Source: Liolophura sinensis (Eukaryota > Mollusca > Polyplacophora > Chitonida > Chitonidae). Taken from it: a stretch of 64,000 bases of DNA. The notes under the pieces are model-generated. The model worked only from the letters and a program-made list of their open reading frames with translations, did no database searches and was not told the DNA's origin. Positions 1 to 40,973 of this stretch are shown one piece after another. The stretch spans positions 71,770,984-71,834,983 of the forward strand of contig NC_088300.1 of assembly GCF_032854445.1 (NCBI RefSeq). Direction: 5' to 3'. The position numbers and the translations under genes were made by a program. Numbering within the stretch: position 1 is the stretch's first letter; each line of letters opens with the position of its first letter.

Positions 1-127
1 CATCAAAACTGAGAGCATAGTTTTAAGGAAAATTAAGAAACATGCGCCAAAAACAATTTTTTTTCTTTTTTGCAGCCTATGTTACATTTCCTGCTAACTC
101 CTGTAATTCATGCATATTTTCCACCAG

Positions 128-313
128 TGGTTGAAAAAATGCGGAAAAATGTCATTGATGTACCAAGTGGTAATGCATGATCAGATTAGCGTGCCCAAAT
201 CAGGATCTCCCCCCAACAAAGTTTTATTGACAGCTATCACCTCTGATGTCACCACAGCAGGCTACTTAATTTCTGGACTGACCACTGGGATCATAGAAAA
301 ACTACTTTTTTAG
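128..313 (+). CDS. Possible terminal coding exon, unrecognised
   Basis: An open frame runs from an acceptor-like ccaccag (121-127) to a TAG at 311-313. The peptide begins WLKKCGKMSL and ends in a hydrophobic, Thr/Ser-rich stretch (ITSDVTTAGYLISGL) followed by IIEKLLF. A stronger polypyrimidine acceptor ends at base 75, but this frame has stop codons between 76 and 109, so only the inner acceptor would work. The composition looks more protein-like than most short frames here, but I recognise no family. It could be the last exon of a gene lying off the left edge. Chance is the main alternative. Confidence 0.2.
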   Translation, partial: WLKKCGKMSLMYQVVMHDQISVPKSGSPPNKVLLTAITSDVTTAGYLISGLTTGIIEKLLF

Positions 314-1077
314 CCATTTTTACTCCCTAAGAAGAAAGTTAAAAAGCTTTTATTGTTCTTTTAAATGTTATGTCAAATCATATACTTCATATTAAGAAAT
401 AAAAACCAAGTGTTTTATGTATCCTTTAAGTACTTGTATATGTGTATATGAAAAGGACCTTACACAATAGGACTGCTAATATTTCACCAGTTACATGTAT
501 CACAAAGGTTCCACGGAATATTTGCTTAATTCACCAGTTTTTCCTCAGTTGACGGTTGAATATGGGGATATTAACTGGAATGATGCCCAAGTGTTTGAAA
601 GCCTAAGGCTGACAATGAAAGTGAACCAAGCAATGCACCCTATAAAAACTGAGTAAACAAATACATGTGCGTATATCATTTCAATGCCTCCATGTCCTTC
701 TAAAAGTGAAAGTTACATTACAGGCCAATCTTTGGGTTAAATACAGTATATGTTAATGTATATTTAACTCTTTAATGACATATCACCATACAGAACTGGC
801 ACGGCATTGCAGTCACTGATTTGTTTGTAATGTTTAATATTGGCAACAAGCACCAGTTATGTGCAACCAGCTCTTTTAGCCAGGCTCTTAGGCAGACTTT
901 GCTGTATGGTGGACTTACCTCAAGAAAACCCTTTCCGGTATTAAGTTCTATCTATCACAGGCTTCCAGCTGACATTTATATTTCTTGAGTCATAGTTACA
1001 GCCATATTTTATATTTTATAGCTTTGTAGCCAAATCTCATTTAAAATTATTGATACATCAGATTTTGCACATTTTAA

Positions 1078-1114
1078 GTGAGTGAGTGAGTGCTTGCGGT
1101 TTAACGTCGTACTT
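1078..1114 (-). mobile_element. Ultra-short SINE-tail insertion with target-site duplication
   Basis: The 37 bases match the terminal tail (reverse strand) of the SINEs at 7115-7468 and 63098-63352: a GTGA repeat, then gcttgcggtttaacgtcgta. The flanks are direct repeats CACATTTTAA at 1068-1077 and 1115-1124. This is what an extremely 5'-truncated retroposition would leave. Confidence 0.75.
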
Positions 1115-2940
1115 CACATTTTAAAATATAGATGGTTGGCTAAATGCATATAAAATGTTACATACACCGATATATGTGGCTTTGAACATGCACATGTAAT
1201 GGTAAGGTAGGCTTTATTAATCCAGAACTATGCTTAGGCTGGTGATTTTTTTAACAATACCATGACCTTTCCACCTATAAATATAAATATTTTGACATTA
1301 TTTTAGAGTCAGAATAAATGTGATGTATAAAACTAAATTCTGTATTTTCATGTAGATGATATATTTAGCTTCTTCAAGAAAATTGGCAAGTTTTTGTCCT
1401 GAATAAAATATTTGCCAGATTCTTTTGCCAGACAGTGGGGAGTGGCAGCTGGAACCCTGCTAGTTATCTGCACCACAAATCTGACTGTATTGGCAATGCT
1501 CATATAGTGCATAAATTAATACATGATGTGTTAAAATTACATGTTGCTGTTAGTGTTCTAATGTCTTAAAGCAATTTGTGAATTAAAGTACCATCTATTT
1601 ATATGTAAGGCTTACAATAAACTGTGGAAAGATGTTACAAATACAACTTACATGTGATAGTTACATGTATTTGGTATCCCTCTAAAGAACTTGTATTAAA
1701 CTGGATATTTCAGGAAATAAGAGAAAAACTGTTTCTTTTTTTACTGCTTTCTCAATATGTTAGTTCTTGCAACTGAGTGATGACAGGATTTTAGAAGTCT
1801 CAAGATTAAGATTCATTTTTTTTTATATACATGTATACTGGTAACTCATATTAAGCGAAATAATTCAAACTCTATTTACTGGCATGTGTATAACAGCTAA
1901 TGCAGTTCATGTATAACAAACCTGTGAACTAACTAAAGAGTACCAGGTTTCAACAGCCACTGATAATAGTACTGGCCATCCTGTAAAGAAAAAACATATA
2001 TTACAAATTTACTTTTATCGTATATCCATGCACTGAGTAATCTAACCTTATACTGCATGTCTGATCTGTACACTGTCACTGGCACTGCACTAGTAGCATG
2101 GGAGTAGAACCTACCACGAATTTATGCTTATGCACATACCAGTTTGCAGGAGCTTGGACACATGCTTCGGCAAATCACTGTCTTAATAAATTTAGTGTAC
2201 ATGCGTAAAACCTGCCCAGACCTTAACAACAGAATCAATCAGCAGTGGCCTATTCATCTCCTGTCTTGCAAATGTGTCGTCTGCTAAATCAGACCATGGG
2301 TGCCTACAAAACTATAACCGCTGACGTTCAGAGATATAATTGATAAATCATTATGCAGAACTATCATCGAAGTTTGATTCCCTCCAATAGTCAATATATG
2401 ACATGTCAGAAAGTGAAATGCATGTAACAGCAGTGGAAACAAACATCTATCGTTCTATTGTTGGCGATTTAATATACATTTCCGTATCTAAAACTGGTTC
2501 AAAATTTATATGCAGGTCCAGAAATATTCGCAAAACAGGGTAAGACTGCTCACAACGTAATCGATTGATTAGTTGCAGTTCACGGTGGTTTGTAGTTAAT
2601 TTTTCGGTTGTATCCCAGGAAGCCCTCGAAACGTTTTCTTGTTAACTATGTTGGTTTCAATGCTCTTTCTGAGTGGTACACTGTAGTCATTTAGCCATCG
2701 CAAGTTCGGGCATGTTGTTGTTGCAACTTGTGCAGCACGGACGTATTATCACGATCTGCTGCTTGAAGAGCTTCTGTGTTTATCTTAAAATTTTGACATT
2801 CATTCTAACAGTATTGCGGGGAATGTCAGAATTTTAAAATAGCACACTGAGTCCATCTAGATGGAATAGGGCTAGTCAGGAAATATCATATGATAACATA
2901 GGATCTAATAACTGACTGGCTGACATTTCAGCAGCTGCTG

Positions 2941-3009
2941 TGATTACGTGTACTGTGGGCCTGTGATTACGTTTACTCTGGGGCTGTGATTACGTATACT
3001 ATCACAGCC
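2941..3009. repeat. 23-bp tandem repeat, three copies
   Basis: TGATTACGT recurs at 2941, 2964 and 2987, with similar sequence in between. This is a small local minisatellite without coding meaning. Confidence 0.7.
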
Positions 3010-4639
3010 ATACAGAACAGTAGCCTGCAATGCATGTCACAGTTCCTACCTGCTGCAACGTATTTTGCACTCCCTTGGGATTTCTGAAAACTAAATACCT
3101 TGTAAAAAACCCATTCTTGATACTAGAATGCCATTTCACAGTTATTCATAGCTTTAAGCATCCTGGTTTCTCACAAGGACTAGAAATGGATAAATAACAT
3201 GGAGCTAAATGGGTGAAATGGTGATTTTTGACAGCTTCTAAAGTTTAGAGTACCACAGGACAATGCAGCCAACATATATGAAGGTTAGGCACGTTCAGAT
3301 TACTTTTCCAGAAAAAAATTCTTACCAAAGTGCTATATTTTTCATTATTCGCGATAAAACCTTATTCAGGACTTACGTTGCCTGCGTTAAATTTGTTTTC
3401 ACTTCCAATACTCTACTCACGTGACTAAAGAGTGTGCTGATGATTGGTTCAGAGCAGCTATCACGTCACTTCAATACTATGAATACACTAAACATGTGAA
3501 CAAGAAATCTCATCCACACACTTGTGTACAGACCGTGCCAGCAGCACTTTAAAATGAGCACATTTTTAATGATTAAAGAAAAATACTGATGAATTTTGAT
3601 GCACAATAAATGAAAGGTTACAAACAGATGAAGGAACCTCAAGGGTGTTTATTATGAGAGCTTTGTGTGTCCATCACGATAGTTTCACAGATTTTTCTGG
3701 CAGATTTCATGCCTTGTAAATGTACTTATATATGCAGTCTGGATTTTGCCAAACACATTTAGCAGACATATGTGCATATATTCCATCATCACAAAAGATG
3801 TCCATATCTGAGACCTCATTACTCCTACCGTTGTGGCTTAGATGTCTACATCTGCACCTAGCTTTCCAAGTTTGTGGTTTACCCTGGCAGTCAGTTTCCT
3901 CCAATGCCTGTAAAACTTACTATTATAGTATGTATGAAACATTGTTGCATTTCAACAATCAAATATATAAAGAAACAAATTTCCCCTAACTATTACTCTG
4001 GATAACCCTTTTAAGTTTTTCTAAAGACATGATGAAATACATGTAGAATAGTGTCCTTGTCATTGGTAAGCTTCAGAGGGTCTATAGTGACTTAAATTGC
4101 TAACTAATAAGTAGAGAATGCCTCAAGGTATTAATTAATACCAACTGTCACTTTCACGGGATTTGCTGATAAGCACCATATTTTTTGAAGAAAAAACTGG
4201 CATGCTCAGATTTTAGTGACTAAAATCTATTACATGCCTTAATTTTTACTTAAAGGAGAGTCATTGACTTATGGATATGTTTGCTGTCAGACTCTGAAGA
4301 CAGTAATACTGGAATTTAAAGTGCATGAGGTGCAGGTTTTCTAACTGCCTTGGACAAGAAATATGTAAAATCATTCTTCTATTCTCCTTATTTGTGGAAC
4401 CTTGGTGACAGTAGATGTTTGTGCAAGGCTCCTCATGTCTTCCACCAGTATATGTGATATATGTCTGCTACTAGTATCAGCCTGTGGATGGTCATGGATT
4501 TCCCCCTGGCAGTGTCTGGTTTTCTCCCACCACACTTCTGTCTGCATTTGTAGAAGTGAGATGTTCTGCACATTATGTGAGAGTATGACAAAAAACTCCA
4601 GTCAAGTATAAAATCAAATCAAATCTTTACATCAGTAGT

Positions 4640-4750
4640 GGAGAAAATTATGGAACACCGTAATTTCCTCCACCCATAAAACTGACCACAATATCTGTTT
4701 GTGAACAGATATTGAATATGGTGTTAAACAAAAATGAAATAAAGAAATAA
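4640..4750 (+). mobile_element. Old SINE-type tail fragment
   Basis: The pattern 'ccacccataaaactgacc ... gttaaacaaaaatgaaataaa' resembles diverged SINE tails seen again at 16660-16750, 27315-27410, 27775-27850 and 37570-37660 ('ccataaacctgacc...gaaatattcttgagta.agcgtaaaacac'). The preceding 4390-4620 stretch looks like the body of the same kind of element, strongly decayed. Confidence 0.45.
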
Positions 4751-4834
4751 ATTCTGAACATTTTCTCCAGTTACATAAAAGGTTTTAATAAAGCATTCCC
4801 CTATCATGAAATCTAGTGCTACAAAGAAAATGCT

Positions 4835-5635
4835 TTGTGGCAATTGTCTGAACCTGCCCACGATACATATGTGTGGCAACTATCTGAACCTGCCTTTTAC
4901 ACATACGTGTGGCAACTATCTGAACCTACCTTTTACACGTGTGTGTGGCAACTGTCTGAACCTGTCCTTCACACATGTGGCAACTATCTACCTTTTACGC
5001 ATATGTTTGGCAACTATCTGAAGCTGCCCTTCACACATGTTGCAGCTATGTGAACCTGCCCTCGTAACATATGTGTGGCAACTATCTGAACCTGTCGCCC
5101 ATACATATGTGTGGCAACTATCTGAACTTGTTGCCCACACGTGCTGCAACTATCTGAACCTGTCACCCACACATGTATGGCAACTATCTGAACCTGTTGC
5201 CCACACTGGGATGTGGCAACTGTCTGAACCTGCCCTCCACACATGTGTATGGCAACTAACTAAACCTGCCCTTCACACGTGGGTGTGGCAACTATCTGAA
5301 CCTGCCCTTCACACATGTGTCGCGACTGTCTTAACCTGTCACCCACACGCGTGGCAGCTGTCTGAATCGGTCCTCCACACGTGTGGCAACTATCTGAATG
5401 TGCCCGTCACAGATTGGTGTGGCATCTATCTGAACTGTAGCCGAGACTTGTGGCAGCTGTCTGAACCTCTGGCCCTACATATGTGTGGCAACTATCTGAG
5501 CCTGTAACTCACACATACCTGTGGCAACAATCTGAACCTGTAGCTCACCTCTAGGTATGGCAGCTATCTGAACCTGTCGCCCACACATACGTGTGGCAAC
5601 TGTCTGAACCTCTGGCCCACACATACCTGTATTCA
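4835..5635. repeat. Minisatellite, ~36-bp unit, about 22 copies
   Basis: The core TGTGGCAACTATCTGAACCT recurs about every 36-41 bases, separated by variable 'gcccttcacacatg' linkers. Because many units are multiples of three, + strand frames read repeated WQLSEPA peptides. Frame changes between copies, linker indels and the absence of splice or start context argue that it is not coding. Confidence 0.9.
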
Positions 5636-5639
5636 TAAT

Positions 5640-7103
5640 AGAAACATGTCATTTCCTGGCTAATTTGGTCAAATTGCAGCTCTCACTATACATAGCCAAT
5701 TGGTCACGGACCAGTGTGAGTTGGTAATAAGCTGGTTTCAGCTGTAGCATTGAGTGACTTCTGGCATACTTACCACGTAAGCAGGTCTGCAGGTCTGCTC
5801 CGTCTTTGATCTGATGTTTCCTCAAAATCGTCCAGCAATATGGAAGGAGCTTAACTCTCTCAAATATATATACACTGGCAATAGATGTATGTACTTCAGA
5901 TGTGCACAAGATGGGGCAAATTAGTAGCACAATCACTATCAGTGACCCTTGATTGAAAATATCTGAACTTCTTCCTTGTTCACTTTTTTTAGAAGAGCCT
6001 GTCTGTGTCACATGTCCAAAATGTTTGTAAAGGAGTATCAAGGAAGGAGATATGATTTAATGGCTTGATTAGTCAGTGTGTGTGTGGTGTTAAGCTAATA
6101 TCATTCATTCTATGTACATGGGCTAATATGACTTCACTTGAGTGGAAAGTATTATACTGGGAGTTTTAAAGGGTAAATATAATTCTTATATTATATGTAA
6201 GATGGTGAATATGCTTGTACAGATTGGTGTACTGCATGATCGCCATTCCTAGTTGTTCCTGCATGAAGTAAGTACGAGGTTACTTGCATGTTAAGTGTGG
6301 ATGTGTTAAGTATTGCATCAAACTACTTGGAATTCAACAAATAATCAGGAAGTGTGCATTTTGTTGGGAGAAAAGTATTTGCCTTGTATAAATATTGTAA
6401 GTTTTAGACAAGATTTTATTCATGAAAATGTATCTTCTTCACATTTAATTTAACTTAATTTACATGTTCATTTGTGACTTAACTTTTCTCTGTGACAAGT
6501 GTTGCATTGTGTGCACAGACAACATCAGAAGGGTTTTCTTAGTGTGTACCAAATTGATAACCCTGGTGTTGAAATCCTGGCCTCTGGATCAAGAAGCAGT
6601 CCTAGACTTAAATTTCAATCATTAAACTTGGTGTGTTTCATTCGATTTTTTTTAGCTGAAATTTGTTTCACAATAACTTTATATTTTGACTAGGTTGTAT
6701 AAGAAATAACAATTCTAAAGTGATTTGGAATTTTAATTGAAGTCTAAGATTGCTTCGTTATCCTGTGACCTAATCTTTTTATTTTTCTCTGAGCTTGTTA
6801 GTGGAAAGTATGACAATTTTGTATATATCAGACAATCCAGAGATATAGAGGTTGCAACAGTTTTGCAAATTAAGCTGATAAGTATGTAAATAATGTAAGT
6901 ATAGATTTCAAAAAGCATTTTATTGTAGGAGTCACAATGATGGGTTCAAAGATACATCATTTACAGAAGTGATGATTGTAAAGTAATGCAGATTAACGCA
7001 AGGATTGACCTGAAAAGGCCAAAAGTATTTTGAAATTTTGTTTGTATATATTCAAATGCAATTTGTCACTACAGTGGTAATAAATAATACTGAAATTGTC
7101 AAT
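5640..7103. other. Spacer, no firm gene
   Basis: Non-repetitive AT-rich DNA. The only item of note is a minus-strand open frame (about 6041-5649) with a hydrophobic signal-like stretch and an internal consensus donor GTAAGTATG (about 5765-5774). I do not recognise it and leave it as a finding. Confidence 0.4.
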
Positions 7104-7114
7104 AATAAAGGACT

Positions 7115-7468
7115 GGCCCCGATAGCACAGTTGGTAGAGTGTCCGCTTCGGGACCTGGTAGATCCAGGATCAATCCTTGATCGAGTCACACCTAAGACTT
7201 TAAAAGAGGAAGTTGTAACTTCCTCGCTTGGCGTTCAGCATGAAGGGGATAGTGCAACGACTGGTATCAGTATAATGGCTCGGGTGGGCGGCTTACTTGC
7301 CTTCGGTAAGTCGTCTAAGTGAAGCAGCACTAAAAAAAGGGGGGTGGAAATCCATCCTGCAACAAGGAGGCACATTACACGTACATGCACCCTAAGGATT
7401 CCTTCGTCGTCATATGACTGAAAAATTGTTGAGTACGACGTTAAATCCCAAGCACTCACTCACTCAAC
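7115..7468 (+). mobile_element. tRNA-derived SINE, full length, with TSD
   Basis: The head is tRNA-like: box A-type TAGCACAGTTGG and box B-type GGATCAATCC with normal spacing. A ~270-bp body follows, then the tail ggttgagtacgacgttaaa-type sequence ending in cactcactcactc. Direct repeats AATAAAGGACT flank it at 7104-7114 and 7469-7479. It sits about 115 bp before the splice acceptor of NT5C2 coding exon 1. Related copies: 46211-46518 (+), 63098-63352 (-), 1078-1114 (-). Confidence 0.9.
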
Positions 7469-7570
7469 AATAAAGGACTCAATAATTTTGGTAAAATGTG
7501 TTTTTCGAAATGCTGATGTATTCGTTGATCATTAATGAATGATACCCACATTATTACAACTTTCCAACAC

Positions 7571-7582
7571 ACTTTCTTTCAG
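7571..7582 (+). promoter_or_regulatory. NT5C2: Splice acceptor before NT5C2 first coding exon
   Basis: ACTTTCTTTCAG is a good polypyrimidine-AG acceptor. The exon would start at 7583, giving 88 nt before the ATG and implying an upstream exon. Confidence 0.65.
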
Positions 7583-7670
7583 CCCTTCTTCCAGATTAAG
7601 TAAAAACCTAAAGTTAGCTAAAGCCAAAAAAGCCAAAGCTTATCCTAGGATTAGAAGTAAAGCGCAGAAA

Positions 7671-37984
<30,314 letters not shown>

Positions 37985-38071
37985 ACAGTCAAGGTTTATG
38001 AAGGTGTGGATCCTTAATGAAAACTTCATGGCCTGATGAGATTGCCCAGTAAGACAACCTCAGTTTTGTGT

Positions 38072-38446
38072 ATGATTAAAGTCAACCTGTCTGTTCTTGT
38101 GCCATACGAAATATAAACTATGCTATAAAGGTTAACTTGCAATTTGAAAACTACACCACTTTATGTTCATGAAATGTTCCTAGCTGTAAGGGATATAGCA
38201 AAGAATTGCAAGGATAGTTTCACATTTGTTTGTTGTGATTTCTCTCAAACTGTTCATCAATGAAAATGATTTGCGTAAGATTAAAATCAACCTTGCTGTT
38301 TTTGTGCCATCCCAGTTTTAAATTAGTCATTCAGATATAAATTAAAATTTGAGAACTACTGTAGTTTATATTCATGAAGTCTTACTAAGTGTATGGGATA
38401 TAGCTATAAACTGTTGAGGTAGAACTGTTGTCTGAAACTGTTCATA
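38072..38446 (+). repeat. Diverged ~205-bp tandem duplication in NT5C2 3' UTR
   Basis: Copy 1 (about 38074-38265) and copy 2 (about 38279-38446) share in order: gattaaa(g/a)tcaacc, ctgtt(c/t)ttgtgccat, ttcatgaa, 'gggatatagc' and 'aaactgttcat'. They lie 90-460 bp after the stop codon. Confidence 0.75.
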
Positions 38447-38517
38447 AGTCAGTCACAGTAACAGTGTCACTACTGACCACCTGGCTACTGGGACAAGTTT
38501 TAGCTCACTGTAAAAAT

Positions 38518-38900
38518 AATAAAGTGAGAAGTAATAAGTACTTCTCTTAACCTGTAAATCGTCATGAGAGACTGGAGATTGAAGAGGAAAAAAATGAAGC
38601 AGTATGTAGTTTTTCCTCCTGATGCCTACATTTTGAAAGAAAACTGAATCAACCGTATGAGAATAGCAAGCGTAATATTTGATTTTTGAATATTGTATGA
38701 AAAGTGTCTGTGTATATAGGCCTACCCAGGAGATGGTTATTTTATAATCAACATATATCTCCACATTGCTCTAATTGTTTGTGTACCCAGTTGTCCAGTC
38801 TTATGTTTGTTTAAAACACCCTTGGGACTAGGTCCCCTCCACTTGTAACACCTGACTGCCACTGTAACAGTGAAAATCAGTGAGTGTGCATTAAAATAAA
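38518..38900 (+). terminator. NT5C2: Candidate NT5C2 polyadenylation signals
   Basis: AATAAA occurs at 38518-38523 and again at 38895-38900, about 540 and 910 bases after the stop. Either could end the transcript; sequence alone does not decide. Confidence 0.4.
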
Positions 38901-40463
38901 CAATCAAATTAATACATGTAAAATATGTTGGAAGGATTTTGATTATGATCATTTCAGCATAAAGTGAGAGAAGGTTGTTTTTTTAAAGGAATATTTTTCT
39001 GAGCACTGAACTGTGAAAAACTTGGCCACAGTTTTTGATTTTACGGTTGTATGATTTGTGAATTGATTATTTGTTATTAATGTTTTAATAACATGTTTTG
39101 ATGGTTTTAGTGTGTCAGAATGCAAATATAGATATATATCTGTAGTGTCTGGTAGAATAACATGAGGAATGTGTAAATTATTTGTGTGAAACAAATGATG
39201 TGCAAGTAGTAATTTGTTTTGTGATATTGACAAAAAAGAACAAAAAAAAAAGAGTCATGGGGGAAACTGTATGTCAAATACAGTACTTCATGCATTGATT
39301 GCATTTGTTAAACATTATGAGTATTCATAAATACATGATCAGCTAGCAGAGGGAATATTCCCCACTAAATAAGCTACACTTTCATTTTTGCCTGTATTGG
39401 CATTCGTTGTGCATGAATTCACATTGTACAAAATGTATGCTGTGTTATCCAATTTATTGACTGGTAAGGGAAGTAATATATTTATTTAATATGACTCAAC
39501 AAATCTGAAAGTCTTTCTGCCTATATATGTATGTTATACGTCATATTACTGCTACATCTTGGAGTTCCAGTTATATTTTTGTACTGCATATACATGTAAA
39601 CTGCCCTCCCTTTTATTTCTATGGTAATCTTTGAAGCTGGGGCCAGTTTCATGAAAGTTTACTAAGTGGGATTTTGCACTTATCTTCCCAAAAGTTTACT
39701 CAGCTCAAAACACACTAAACTCTAAGTTTGAACCCTCACTTAGAAACAAAATAGCAGCAATTCTATCACTGTACTTACGACAGGAATTCGCAACTAAAGC
39801 AAGTTTTTAATGATAGAGCCAATCCTCTGGAAGTTTTGTCTGTGACCCAAGTTTTTAAGAAGAACCATTTCAGGCCAATGGCCGTATTGTTTGTTGCAGA
39901 TATTGTACAGGATGCAATAAGGTTGGCCACGAATAGGAGTTTGCCCTTTCTCCACTTCTGCAAGTGTTAATAACACCAAGAGTTTTAGCCATCAGCTACT
40001 GTACATTGCGTGTTTTAATGTGTGGTGAACACCCTGGTCACTCAATTTAAGGAGTTGTCCAAATGCCAAGAGGTGTCTGCCTTGCCAGGGACAAACAGGA
40101 CTTCTATACCATAGGAGATTAACTATTTTTCAAGCTTTTACAAAGGTATATAATGACTAATTATTATCTTGCAAAAGACCCCTCAATTCACCCCAAAAGA
40201 TCAATGTATTGGTGAATCACTCAGTGATGTAACCATTGCATTCACAACCAAAGGGAAAATAACAGACTCATCAGCGGACATGATATTCACTTTAAATTCC
40301 CCTTAAACTGTCTGATGCAGTGTAAGAATTTATTTGAACTTCACCAAAAAGCTGAACTTTATGTTAAATACAGTAACAAATTCAGTATAAAGTTCACATT
40401 TGCATAGGTATACTGTACATGTATATTTTATGTAAGGTTTGAAACATAGATTTATGATATCGG

Positions 40464-40973
40464 AATTTTGTGTTTTGAGAGGATTTTGCAAGATGAGGAA
40501 ATGCCAGTGGGAATCCAATGGTAGGTTACAGGTGTCAATTACTACAATGATATTAATTAATGTCATGTATGAATGTACTGTATAAATAGAAAGGTATCAC
40601 ACACGCCATCTTGCAAAATCTTCACATTGCATAACAATGAAACTCCCTCTTTAAAGCTTAAAACGGTTGAAAACTTAGATATAGGCAAGCTGGCAGGTCA
40701 GTAATAGACCATTATTGGGCTACTGAAATGTTTTTGCGGTCTTTACTTATTTTGAGTCAGACAAGATTGAATTGGACAGTGACAGTGTGTTGGTTACTGA
40801 TGGATTTTTACCACTTATAATTACCACTGAACAATATGCTGAGCAGTCAGATGACAAAACAAATGTTACAAGGTTTTCAAGGATATACATGTACAATACA
40901 AAGTATGTACAGCAGTGTGAAGCTTCAGATTGAGCATTTTAATTTTGTGTTTTGAGAGGATTTTGCAAGATGA
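40464..40973. repeat. Pair of identical 33-bp direct repeats
   Basis: The sequence beginning AATTTTGTGTTTTGAGAGGA and ending GCAAGATGA is present at 40464-40496 and 40941-40973. An inverted partial copy (catcttgcaaaatc) lies at about 40607-40620. This may be the remains of a small mobile element. Confidence 0.65.

Larger units (their letters stand above)
314..4380. other. Intergenic DNA, no gene seen
   Basis: AT-rich sequence without a convincing coding exon. It contains one very short SINE-tail insertion (1078-1114) and a three-copy 23-bp repeat (2941-3009). A non-coding first exon of NT5C2 could lie here or between 5.6 and 7.1 kb, because the first coding exon is preceded by a splice acceptor; I could not place it. 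Confidence 0.5.

Noticed and set aside
4806-5507. Repeated WQLSEPA-type protein
   Set aside because: Minisatellite with frame shifts between blocks; overlapping frames on both strands are equally open.
7115-7190. tRNA gene
   Set aside because: The A- and B-box-like sequences belong to a SINE head with body, tail and target-site duplication; the tRNA fold is not complete.
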